Assembly (NCBI GenBank): GCA_038040385.1
Contig: JBBPII010000005.1
Coordinates: 291,411 to 355,410 of the forward strand
Direction of reading: 5' to 3'
Length of the DNA stretch: 64,000 bases
DNA from: Gilichinskyi gelida
Lineage (GTDB): Bacteria > Acidobacteriota > Thermoanaerobaculia > Gp7-AA8
Position 1 is the stretch's first letter. Every line of letters starts with the position of its first letter. The notes beneath the pieces are model-generated. The model saw only the letters and a program-made list of their open reading frames with translations, was not told the origin of the DNA and searched no databases. Positions 41,242-48,575 of this stretch are shown here, one piece after another. Both the position numbers and the translations under genes were made by a program.

Positions 41242-42114
41242 CTAGGCGGCGGGCGGGGCGTCGCTTGTGAGCTGGCTCACGCCGCGGGTCACGATCCAGG
41301 CAACGAGCAGTCCTGCGGCAGCGGACGCCAGGACGTCGGACGGCCAGTGCCGGAAGGCGAGGATGCGCGAGAGGCCGACGACGGCGGCGAGCAGGAAGGC
41401 GATGGCGCGCATCGCGCGCGACGGCGACGCGAACATCAGCACGCCGGCCAGCGCGAACGCGCCGACGGTGTGCCCGCTGGGGAACGAGCTCGCTGCTGCA
41501 CGTGCGTGGTGAAACGGCCCGAGCCACAGCTCGGGACGGCTGCGGCCGACGATCAGCTTCACGAGCTGGCCGAGGAGACCCGCCGCCAGGCCGGCGACGG
41601 TCATCGCCACGGCGTACCCGATCCAACGGCGATGGCGGAACGCCACGCCGGCGAGAACGAAGAAGCCCACCACCATCGCCGGGTTCATCCCGCCGCCGAA
41701 GCGGTTGGCGATGCGGATGAAGTCTTCGACGGCGTCGGACTGCACGCGCTCGGCCCAGGCGATCACCGGCCCATCGGCGAAGAGCCAGACCAGCGCCACG
41801 GCGACGGCCGCGGCGCCGAGCGCGATCGCGTCGGCCGCGCGCAGGCGTATGCGCAGCGCGCGCAGGACGCGCCATGGCTCGCGGTAGTCGGCCGAGAGAT
41901 CGATCAGCGACAGTGCGAACAAGCCGGCGATGAACCAGAAGGCGACGTCCCACGCCGCCGCCTCGCGGCCGAGGAACGAGAGCTCGTCGACGCCGATGGC
42001 CGCGTTGCAGCAGAGGCGGTTGACGGAGACGAACGGCGACGGCCAGAACACCGACAGCGCCAGCAGGGCGATGAATCCCGCGGCGGCCAGCCGGCGCTTA
42101 GCGTCGATAGACAT
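41242..42114 (-). CDS. PAP2 family phosphatase
   Basis: 290 residues from ATG 42114. Six or so membrane helices and the PAP2 motifs KLIVGRSRP, SSFPSGHTV and SRILAFRHWPSDVLA. These membrane enzymes dephosphorylate lipid phosphates such as undecaprenyl pyrophosphate or phosphatidate on the periplasmic side. Start overlaps the end of the GT39 gene by 17 bases, suggesting coupled expression and a shared lipid-carrier pathway. Confidence 0.9.
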   Translation of the reverse strand: MSIDAKRRLAAAGFIALLALSVFWPSPFVSVNRLCCNAAIGVDELSFLGREAAAWDVAFWFIAGLFALSLIDLSADYREPWRVLRALRIRLRAADAIALGAAAVAVALVWLFADGPVIAWAERVQSDAVEDFIRIANRFGGGMNPAMVVGFFVLAGVAFRHRRWIGYAVAMTVAGLAAGLLGQLVKLIVGRSRPELWLGPFHHARAAASSFPSGHTVGAFALAGVLMFASPSRAMRAIAFLLAAVVGLSRILAFRHWPSDVLASAAAGLLVAWIVTRGVSQLTSDAPPAA

Positions 42115-43663
42115 CAAACCATTTTCCGATCATCCGCACCTCGTCGACCTTGCGGTAGCCGGTCAGCGCCGGCGCGATCTCCTTCGCGTGGCGGCGACTG
42201 GTCACGATCAGGTTGGGCTTCCTCCGCAGCAGCGTCTCGGGATCGGCGTAGACCACGCGCTCCAGCGAGCGCGGGAGATCGCGCGTCCAGAGGTACGGCG
42301 TGGAGTAAAGCGCGATCTCCTCCGGCGGAACGCGCTGCCGCTCGAGGACCGTGACCAGCGCCTGCGTGGAGCCGAACCCGTTCACGAACGGCAGCAGATA
42401 CGCCGCCACGAATACCAGGACCGCGACCGTCACCGCGCCGGCGGCGATGGTCGACGTCTCCAGCGACGCGCGCGCGGCGATGACGAAGGCGACGACCGAC
42501 ACCACTAGCGTGAAGGCGATCAGTCCGTTCACGCCCGCCACCGAATCGAATTCGCGCGGCATCTTGACGCCGCCCACGATCGCGCCGATGAAGACGATGG
42601 CGATGGCGATCAGGTTCGCCGCCCTCGCCCACCGCACGCCCGCCCGCACCCCCTCGGCGACCAGCAGCGCCACCGCGGGGATCATGGCCATCATGTAGAC
42701 GTCGAGTTTGCTGCTCATGAGCGAGTACGGCAGCAGAACGGCGATGATCCAGTTGATGAGAAAGCGGTGCGTGCGCCACAGCGCGATGGCCGAGGCGAGC
42801 GCGAGGAAGAACCAGGGAAAGAGCGACAGCGGCAGGCGCTCGAGGTAATACCACGGCGGCGCCTTGTGCACCCACGAGGCAATCGCCCGGCCAACCGTCT
42901 GCTTGACCATCACGTCACGCGCGTAGTCGCCGCCGCCCACCAGCACGGCGGGCACGAACCAGAGCAGCGGGATGACGATCATGACCAGAAGAGCGAGCCC
43001 CTCATCCGCCCTTCGGGCACCTTCTCCCCGCACGCGGGGAGAAGGAGGCTGTGGGCCCTCTCCCGCCCGCGGGAGAGGGTGGCGCGAAGCGCCGGGTGAG
43101 GGTCGGCGGCGCAGCGACTCCAGAAGGAAGAGGACGAGACCGATCACGATGGCCATCGGCCCTTTGACCAGCGTGGCCACGCCGAGCGCGACGCCGCACC
43201 ACAGCAGCGCGCGGCGGTCGTCGCGCTCGAAGAACGTCTCCATCTGGAGCAGGCCGAGGGCGATGAGCGCGGTGAAGGCGACGTCCATCCGCGCCGTCTG
43301 CGCCGAGCCCCAGATCAAGAGCGAGGTCCCGCAGACATACGCCGCCAGCGGCCCGCCGCGCCGCCACATCAGCCACAGCAGAAAAGCGAACGCGGCGATG
43401 GATGGCAGCACGAACGCCCAGGTCGAGTAGATGCCGAGGGGAAACGTCAGCAGATCGATGGCCCAGAAGTGCAGCGGCGGCTTGTGCGTGAACGGCGCGC
43501 CGTTGAGCGTGGGGAGAAAAAATGCGCCGGTGGTGCGCATCTCGCGGACCACCTGCCCGTACTTCGTCTCGTCGCCGACGAAGAGGTCGCGGTTCGCGGG
43601 CGAGATCAGGACGGAAAAAAACAGGAGGAAGACGGCGACGGGCAGAAGGCGCTGGCGAGGCAT
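42098..43663 (-). CDS. GT39/ArnT-like dolichyl- or undecaprenyl-phosphate glycosyltransferase with repeat insertion
   Basis: 521 residues, multi-pass. The first periplasmic loop has RDLFVGDETKYGQVVREM, the Asp-Glu motif of ArnT/PMT-type GT-C enzymes, then THKPPLHFWAIDL, also typical. It transfers a sugar from a polyprenyl carrier to lipid A or protein in the periplasm. Residues about 187-222 (RRRPSPGASRHPLPRAGEG...) are the in-frame translation of family C repeat C4 and lie in a loop between membrane helices (VIGLVLFLLESL and LALLVMIVIPLLW). Confidence 0.85.
   Translation of the reverse strand: MPRQRLLPVAVFLLFFSVLISPANRDLFVGDETKYGQVVREMRTTGAFFLPTLNGAPFTHKPPLHFWAIDLLTFPLGIYSTWAFVLPSIAAFAFLLWLMWRRGGPLAAYVCGTSLLIWGSAQTARMDVAFTALIALGLLQMETFFERDDRRALLWCGVALGVATLVKGPMAIVIGLVLFLLESLRRRPSPGASRHPLPRAGEGPQPPSPRVRGEGARRADEGLALLVMIVIPLLWFVPAVLVGGGDYARDVMVKQTVGRAIASWVHKAPPWYYLERLPLSLFPWFFLALASAIALWRTHRFLINWIIAVLLPYSLMSSKLDVYMMAMIPAVALLVAEGVRAGVRWARAANLIAIAIVFIGAIVGGVKMPREFDSVAGVNGLIAFTLVVSVVAFVIAARASLETSTIAAGAVTVAVLVFVAAYLLPFVNGFGSTQALVTVLERQRVPPEEIALYSTPYLWTRDLPRSLERVVYADPETLLRRKPNLIVTSRRHAKEIAPALTGYRKVDEVRMIGKWFDVYRR
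42997..43103. repeat. Family C repeat C4 inside the GT39 gene
   Basis: GCCCCTCATCCGCC ... GCCGGGTGAGGG with CTTCTCCCC/GGGGAGAAG and CCTCTCCCG/CGGGAGAGG hairpins. Confidence 0.9.
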
Positions 43664-43741
43664 GCGCCGCCGATTCTATAAGCGGCCTCAACCCTTTGCA
43701 ATTCAGTAACTTAGCGGGGCGTTTTCGCCGCTGCGCGGAAT

Positions 43742-43777
43742 GCTACAATCGGCGCTGACGCGGTACTTCGAAGGAGG
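43742..43777 (+). promoter_or_regulatory. Extended -10 promoter and strong ribosome site for the DUF465 gene
   Basis: TGCTACAAT (43741-43749) is an extended -10; AAGGAGG (43771-43777) lies 8 bases before ATG 43786. No clear -35. Confidence 0.55.
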
Positions 43778-43785
43778 ACGAGAGG

Positions 43786-44025
43786 ATGTCGAATCGCTTC
43801 GCTGACATTCAACGGATTCTCAGCACCGAAGATGATCAGTTCCGCACCTGGCTCGAAGAGCATCACGAGTGCGAGTCGAGACTCGGCGAGCTCGCCGGCA
43901 AGAGCCAGGTGACAACCGACGAAGAGATCGAAGAGAAGACGTTGAAGAAGCGCAAACTCCATTTGAAGGACCAGATGGCCGCCAGGATCCGCACCTACGA
44001 AGCCACGCACGCCATGGCATCGTAA
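43786..44025 (+). CDS. DUF465 (YdcH-like) small helical protein
   Basis: 79 residues, highly charged and helical. The C-terminal KKRKLHLKDQMAARIRTYE is the DUF465 signature. A monocistronic unit with its own promoter, strong ribosome site and terminator, which implies high expression. Function of the family is unknown. Confidence 0.8.
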   Translation: MSNRFADIQRILSTEDDQFRTWLEEHHECESRLGELAGKSQVTTDEEIEEKTLKKRKLHLKDQMAARIRTYEATHAMAS

Positions 44026-44051
44026 CGGGACACCGACGACGAACTGATCGG

Positions 44052-44077
44052 AAGGGCCTCGGCGACGAGGCCCTTTT
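44052..44077 (+). terminator. Rho-independent terminator
   Basis: 10-pair stem AAGGGCCTCG/CGAGGCCCTT with a GCGA tetraloop, followed by TT. Confidence 0.9.
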
Positions 44078-44095
44078 CGTTGACCACCGATCGCC

Positions 44096-44139
44096 CTCCG
44101 CGTCTCCGCGTGAACCGTTTCTCACGCGGAGGCGCGGAG
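44096..44139. repeat. Palindrome G upstream of psd
   Basis: CTCCGCGTCTCCGCGTGA and TCACGCGGAGGCGCGGAG arms with one mismatch pair. Confidence 0.8.
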
Positions 44140-44170
44140 AAGGATGCCTCGACCCATTCTTTGCATTAGC

Positions 44171-44824
44171 ATGCCCCCGATGCGCCGCCTGCCATTCGCC
44201 CCCGAGGGTTGGCTCTTCCTGATCCCGGCGATCATCCTCTTCGCCGCGGCGCTGCTCATCCAGTGGACCGTCGCGGCAATCGTCTTCGGGCTGCTCGCAC
44301 TCTTTCTCATCAACTTCTTCCGCGATCCGCAGCGCGTGGGCTCCGGACACCACGTCGACGTCCTCTCCCCCGCCGACGGCACCGTCGTGCAGGTCAAGGA
44401 CATTCCGGACGGCGAGGTGTGGCCCGGGCTGACCAGGCAGATGAGTATCTTCATGTCGGTGTTCGACGTGCACGTGAACCGCGCGCCGATCAGCGGCCGC
44501 ATCGTCCACTACCGCTACAACGCCGGGAAACGGCTCGCCGCGTTCGCGGAGAAGTCGTCCGTCGAGAACGAGCAAAACCTCATCGTCATCGAGGACAGCC
44601 GCGGCGCGAAGCTGGCCCTCAAGCAGATCGCGGGCCTCCTGGCGCGACGCATCGTCTTCGACAAGAAGGAAGGCGACGACGTGGTGCGCGGCGAGCGGAT
44701 CGGCATGATCAAGTTCGGCTCGCGGGTGGACATGTTCCTGCCGCCCGGCGCGTCGATCAAGGTCGCCATGCGCGAGAAAGTGAAAGTCGCTTTGACCGTC
44801 GTCGCGGAGCTGGGAGCGAAGTGA
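44171..44824 (+). CDS. psd: Phosphatidylserine decarboxylase-related protein
   Basis: 217 residues from ATG 44171; ATG 44144 or 44180 are alternatives. Two membrane segments (GWLFLIPAIILFAAALLI, AAIVFGLLALFLINFF), then FRDPQR, SPADGTVV, IFMSVFDVHVNRAP and the self-cleavage site IKFGSRVD, where Gly-Ser splits to form the pyruvoyl group. It converts phosphatidylserine to phosphatidylethanolamine in the inner membrane. Length fits the short class of the enzyme. Coupled to pssA (TGATG). Confidence 0.92.
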   Translation: MPPMRRLPFAPEGWLFLIPAIILFAAALLIQWTVAAIVFGLLALFLINFFRDPQRVGSGHHVDVLSPADGTVVQVKDIPDGEVWPGLTRQMSIFMSVFDVHVNRAPISGRIVHYRYNAGKRLAAFAEKSSVENEQNLIVIEDSRGAKLALKQIAGLLARRIVFDKKEGDDVVRGERIGMIKFGSRVDMFLPPGASIKVAMREKVKVALTVVAELGAK

Positions 44825-45633
44825 TGCGCCGCCCCGACATGCGCAAGAACGTTCGCCGCGGCGTGTACATCGTCCCCACCCTGTTCACCGTCTTCAACCT
44901 CTTCTTCGGCTTCCGCTCCATCGTCAACAGCACGCGCGGGATCTCCGCCATCGCCGACCACCGCCCCGATCTCGCGGTGCAGTTCTTCGAGGTGGCTTGC
45001 CTCTCGCTGTTGATCGCCGCCATCTTCGACACCTTCGACGGCCTGGTGGCCCGCGCTCTCGGCGCCACGAGCGAGTTCGGCAAGGAGTACGACTCGCTCG
45101 CCGACGTGGTCACGTTCGGCTGCGCTCCGGCCGTCCTGGTCTACGCCTGGGGCCTGCACGTCCTCGGCAACCTCGGCGGCGGCATCGCCTTCGTCTTCCT
45201 GGTGGCCGGATCGCTTCGTCTGGCGCGCTTCAACGTGATGACCGGGAAAACCGACTACCGCTACTTCGTCGGCCTGCCGATTCCCGCGGGCGCGCTGACG
45301 ATGGCGGCGATCATCTTCTACGCGCCGGCGCCGGTGACCGACAAGCGCTTCGCCCTCGTGATGCTGGTGGTCACCGCGGCGGTGGCGTTCGCTATGGTCT
45401 CGCCGATCCGCTACCGCAGCCAGAAGGGACTCAACCTAAACAAAGAGCGCTCTCTGATGTACTTCGTGGCCCTGGCGGTGATTCTGGGCATCTTCGTCTA
45501 CTGGCCGCGGGAGTTTCTGTTCGGCGGCGCGATCGCGTATCTCTCCTCCGGCCCGCTGATGCGGCTCTGGTCCATCGCCTTCCCGTCGCGCAAGCCGCCC
45601 GAGGACGCACCGCAAGCGGTGGAAGCGCATTGA
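44824..45633 (+). CDS. pssA: CDP-diacylglycerol-serine O-phosphatidyltransferase
   Basis: 269 residues from ATG 44824. The CDP-alcohol phosphatidyltransferase motif DG-x2-AR-x8-G-x3-D-x3-D is present as DGLVARALGATSEFGKEYDSLAD. Several membrane helices follow. It makes phosphatidylserine from CDP-diacylglycerol and serine, the substrate of the preceding Psd. Stop overlaps the TTG start of the Asd-like gene. Confidence 0.93.
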   Translation: MRRPDMRKNVRRGVYIVPTLFTVFNLFFGFRSIVNSTRGISAIADHRPDLAVQFFEVACLSLLIAAIFDTFDGLVARALGATSEFGKEYDSLADVVTFGCAPAVLVYAWGLHVLGNLGGGIAFVFLVAGSLRLARFNVMTGKTDYRYFVGLPIPAGALTMAAIIFYAPAPVTDKRFALVMLVVTAAVAFAMVSPIRYRSQKGLNLNKERSLMYFVALAVILGIFVYWPREFLFGGAIAYLSSGPLMRLWSIAFPSRKPPEDAPQAVEAH

Positions 45634-46620
45634 AACACGCGAACGGCCATTGGCTGGGCATCGTCAATCCGCTGACGCTGGTCGGCAATGAGGTCAAGAG
45701 CATCCTGCGCGAGCGCTCCTTTCCCGCCGAGCGCGTGGTGCTGCTCGACTCCACCGGCGCCGCCGCCGGCGCGCTGACGGAGATCGGCGACGAGCCGGCC
45801 GTGGTCACCGCCGTCTCCGACGATGAGCTGGAGGATCTCGACCTCGTCTTCTTCTGCGGTCCGGCGGAGAAGAATCGCGAGTGGCTGAATCGCGCGGACG
45901 ACGACGCGTTCTACGCCGTCGATCTGTCGCAGCCGTCGACGGTGGAGGAGGGGAAGCTCGCCGTAGCCGGGGTGAACCTCGACGAGATGAGCGAAAACGA
46001 TCGCGTGCTGATCTCGCCGCATCCGGTGGCCATCCCCCTCGCGCTGGTGCTGCATCAGATCGAGCAAGCCGGCTGGGTGGAGATCTGCACCGCCACCGTG
46101 GTGCAGCCGGCGTCGGAGTTCGAGCAGGCCGGCATCGAGGAGCTGGCGCAGCAGACCCTCGGCGTGCTGAATATCCAGGGCGTGCCGAAGGACGTCTTCC
46201 ACCGCCAGCTCGCGTTCAACCTCTACCCCGCGGCCGAGCACAATGAGGACTACATCGTAGGGCAGGTCCGCGCGCTGACCGACCCGCGGACGCAGATCGC
46301 GCTGCTGGTCACGCAGGGGACGATCTTCCACAGCCACACCTTCTCGCTGTTCCTGAAGAGCGAGGGCGAGGTGGACGTGGAGGCCATCAAGAGCGCGTTG
46401 CGCGCGAACGCCGCCATCGCCGTCGCCGAGCCGGACGAGCAGCTCGGCACCATCGACGCGGCCGGCCGCGATCAGGTCCTGATCGCCGAAAGTGCGGCCC
46501 GATCCATCGATCCGCGGCGGATTCTGGGTCTGGGCGGTCTGCGACAATCTGCGCCGCAGCTCCGCGCTCAATGCGGTGCTGGTGGCGGAGAAGGTTCTGG
46601 TTGGGATGGCGGTCAATTAA
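45630..46620 (+). pseudogene. Asd-like (USG-1-type) protein gene with a C-terminal frameshift
   Basis: Begins at TTG 45630 (TTGA overlap with pssA). Fold matches aspartate-semialdehyde dehydrogenase, but the glycine loop is replaced by GIVNPLTLVGNE, and the active-site Cys region (usually NPNCST) reads SPHPVAIP, so it should be inactive as a dehydrogenase, like USG-1 proteins. Near 46521 the frame breaks: dropping one base gives FWVWAVCDNLRRSSALNAV...VNstop at 46620, the normal Asd C-terminus. Unshifted, the frame runs into repeat B4 and ends at 46658. Error or true mutation cannot be decided. Confidence 0.75.
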
Positions 46621-46714
46621 TCCTGAGCGAAGCGAAGGATCTTCGGCTCGATCGGTAGCGCCTGTGGTCTTGTGCGCTGCTGGTCGAGCCGAAGATCCTT
46701 CGCTTCGCTCAGGA
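46619..46714. repeat. Family B repeat B4
   Basis: AATCCTGAGCGAAGCGAAGG...CTTCGGCTCGA with mirror arm; nearly identical to B3. Touches the Asd-like stop codon. Confidence 0.9.
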
Positions 46715-46727
46715 TAGACTTCAGCCC

Positions 46728-47204
46728 ATGCAGGACTACTACGAACCGAAAGTCGGCGATATGGCGGGCGACTTCAAGCTGCCGTCGACGCGCGGGAAGG
46801 ACATCACCCTCAAAGAGCACCGCGGCAAGGACGTCATCCTCTACTTCTACCCGAAGGACGACACGCCGGGTTGCACGGCCGAGGCGTGCTCGTTCCGCGA
46901 TCACGAAAGCGATCTCTCCAAGGCGCACGCTGTTGTCCTCGGCGTGTCGACCGACTCCATCGAGAGCCACGAGAAGTTCCGCGACAAGTACAAGATCAAC
47001 TTTCCGCTCCTCTCCGACCAGACCGCCGACGTGGCGAAGATGTTCGGCGTCTGGAAGGAGAAGAACATGTACGGGAAGCGGTATTGGGGCGTGGCGCGCA
47101 CGACGTTCTGGATCGGCCCCGACGGGCGGGTCAAAAAGATCTGGAAGAAGGTCGATACGGCGAAGCACGCCGAGGAAGTGCTCGCGGCGATGCAGGAGAA
47201 GTAA
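46728..47204 (+). CDS. bcp: Thioredoxin-dependent peroxiredoxin (BCP/PrxQ type)
   Basis: 158 residues. Peroxidatic Cys in YPKDDTPGCTAEACSFRD, with a second Cys five residues on as in PrxQ enzymes, and VLGVSTDSIESHEKF, FPLLSD downstream. It reduces hydrogen and organic peroxides in the cytoplasm. Usual length. Flanked by repeats B4 and A5. Confidence 0.93.
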   Translation: MQDYYEPKVGDMAGDFKLPSTRGKDITLKEHRGKDVILYFYPKDDTPGCTAEACSFRDHESDLSKAHAVVLGVSTDSIESHEKFRDKYKINFPLLSDQTADVAKMFGVWKEKNMYGKRYWGVARTTFWIGPDGRVKKIWKKVDTAKHAEEVLAAMQEK

Positions 47205-47205
47205 A

Positions 47206-47309
47206 GGAGCGCCGGCGTCCTCGCCGGCTGGCTCGCAGGCGTCCCGCCTGCGCCCCGTACGGCGGCGGGACGCCGCCGGGCCAGCCGCCGGGACGGCGGC
47301 GTTCCGTCA
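47206..47309. repeat. Family A repeat A5 (full copy)
   Basis: GGAGCGCCGGCGTCCTCGCC, GCAGGCGTCCCGCCTGC, GGCGGCGGGACGCCGCC, GCCAGCCGCCGGGACGGCGG and TTCC: four hairpins in series between convergent genes. Confidence 0.85.
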
Positions 47310-47358
47310 GAAGCCGATCAGATCGAGAGCGGATAGAGGGCGATCGCGGCGCGCCGCA

Positions 47359-48519
47359 TCAGGCCCGGACGGCGCGAAATTCGCGGATCCGCCGGCACGC
47401 CTCTTCCAGCGCGTCGAAGTCTTTCGCGTAGCAGAAGCGCAGCATTCGCTTCCCCACCTCCGACTCGAAGAACGCCGTGCCCGGCACCGAGGCCACCCGC
47501 GCCTGCTCGAGCAGCGCCTGCGCCGCCTCGGCGGAGTCGCGGAACTCGTCGGGGATCTCCGCCAGCATGTAGTACGCACCTTGCGGCACCGACGGACGGA
47601 AGCCGGCGTCGGTGAGCGCGGCGGCCAGCACGTCGCGTTTCTTCTGATAGTCGGCGGCGAGATTGCGGTAGTAGTCGTCGCCGACCTCCAGCGCGCGGGC
47701 GATGCCCCACTGCAGCGGCGTCGGCGCGCAGATGGAGAAGAGATCGTTCATCAACCCGATCGGCCCCGCCACCCGAGCGTCCGCGACGACATAGCCGACG
47801 CGCCAGCCGGTGATGGAAAACGTCTTGGAGAAGCCGCTGATGGTGATGGTGATGTCGCGGCACGACGGCAGCGAGGCGATCGAGACGTGCTTGCGGCCGT
47901 CGCAGACGATGTACTCGTAGATCTCGTCGGTGATGACCCAGACGCCGTGCTCGCGGCAGAGCGCGCCGATGCGTTCCAGCTCTTCGCGGGTGAACATCTT
48001 GCCGGACGGATTGGACGGCGTGCAGACGACGATGGCCTTCGTTTTCGGCGTGAAGGCGGCGCGCAAGGCGTCCCAGTCGATGGTCCAGTCGGGCGCCAGC
48101 AGCGGCACGAACCTCGTCTTGAATCCGAGGACGTTGAGGGTGTTGAGGTGATAGCCGTAGTAGGGCTCGAAGAGGATCACTTCGTCGCCGGCATTGAGCG
48201 TGGCCATCGCCGCGGCGGCGAATCCGCCGCTGGAGCCGACGGTGACCACCACTTCCTTCGCCGGATCGCACTCGACGCCGTTGTAGCGCGCCATCTTGCG
48301 GGCGATCCGCTCGCGCAGCAGGTCGATGCCTTCGAATTTCGAGTAGGTGGCCTTGCAGGAGCGGATGGCCTCGATCGCGCCGTCGACCAGCTCGGGGATG
48401 GTCGGAAGGTCGCAGATGCCCTGGCCGAGGTTGATGCCGCCAACGCGCTCGCACTCGCGCGACATGCGGCGGATGTCCGACTGTACCAGCCCGCGCAGAC
48501 GATCGCTGATCTGAGTCAT
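47359..48519 (-). CDS. PLP-dependent class I/II aminotransferase
   Basis: 386 residues. NLGQGICDLP (usual LGQGFPDFP motif), TVGSSGGFAAA, TPSNPSGKMF, TDEIYEYIV and the PLP lysine in SGFSKTFSITGWRVGY. This places it with aspartate/alanine/methionine-type aminotransferases (KAT/AspC subgroup). Cytoplasmic. Specificity undetermined. It is a single gene with a short intergenic gap to the divergent CHRD gene. Confidence 0.9.
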   Translation of the reverse strand: MTQISDRLRGLVQSDIRRMSRECERVGGINLGQGICDLPTIPELVDGAIEAIRSCKATYSKFEGIDLLRERIARKMARYNGVECDPAKEVVVTVGSSGGFAAAAMATLNAGDEVILFEPYYGYHLNTLNVLGFKTRFVPLLAPDWTIDWDALRAAFTPKTKAIVVCTPSNPSGKMFTREELERIGALCREHGVWVITDEIYEYIVCDGRKHVSIASLPSCRDITITISGFSKTFSITGWRVGYVVADARVAGPIGLMNDLFSICAPTPLQWGIARALEVGDDYYRNLAADYQKKRDVLAAALTDAGFRPSVPQGAYYMLAEIPDEFRDSAEAAQALLEQARVASVPGTAFFESEVGKRMLRFCYAKDFDALEEACRRIREFRAVRA

Positions 48520-48575
48520 TGCGGAAGTTTACATTGCGGCTCCGGTGATGGTGTGCTTAGATCCGCCCGGTCCAA

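Noticed and set aside
44041..44100. Hairpin as a small RNA or attenuator for psd
   Set aside because: The stem with GNRA loop and T-run directly after the DUF465 gene is explained as its terminator.
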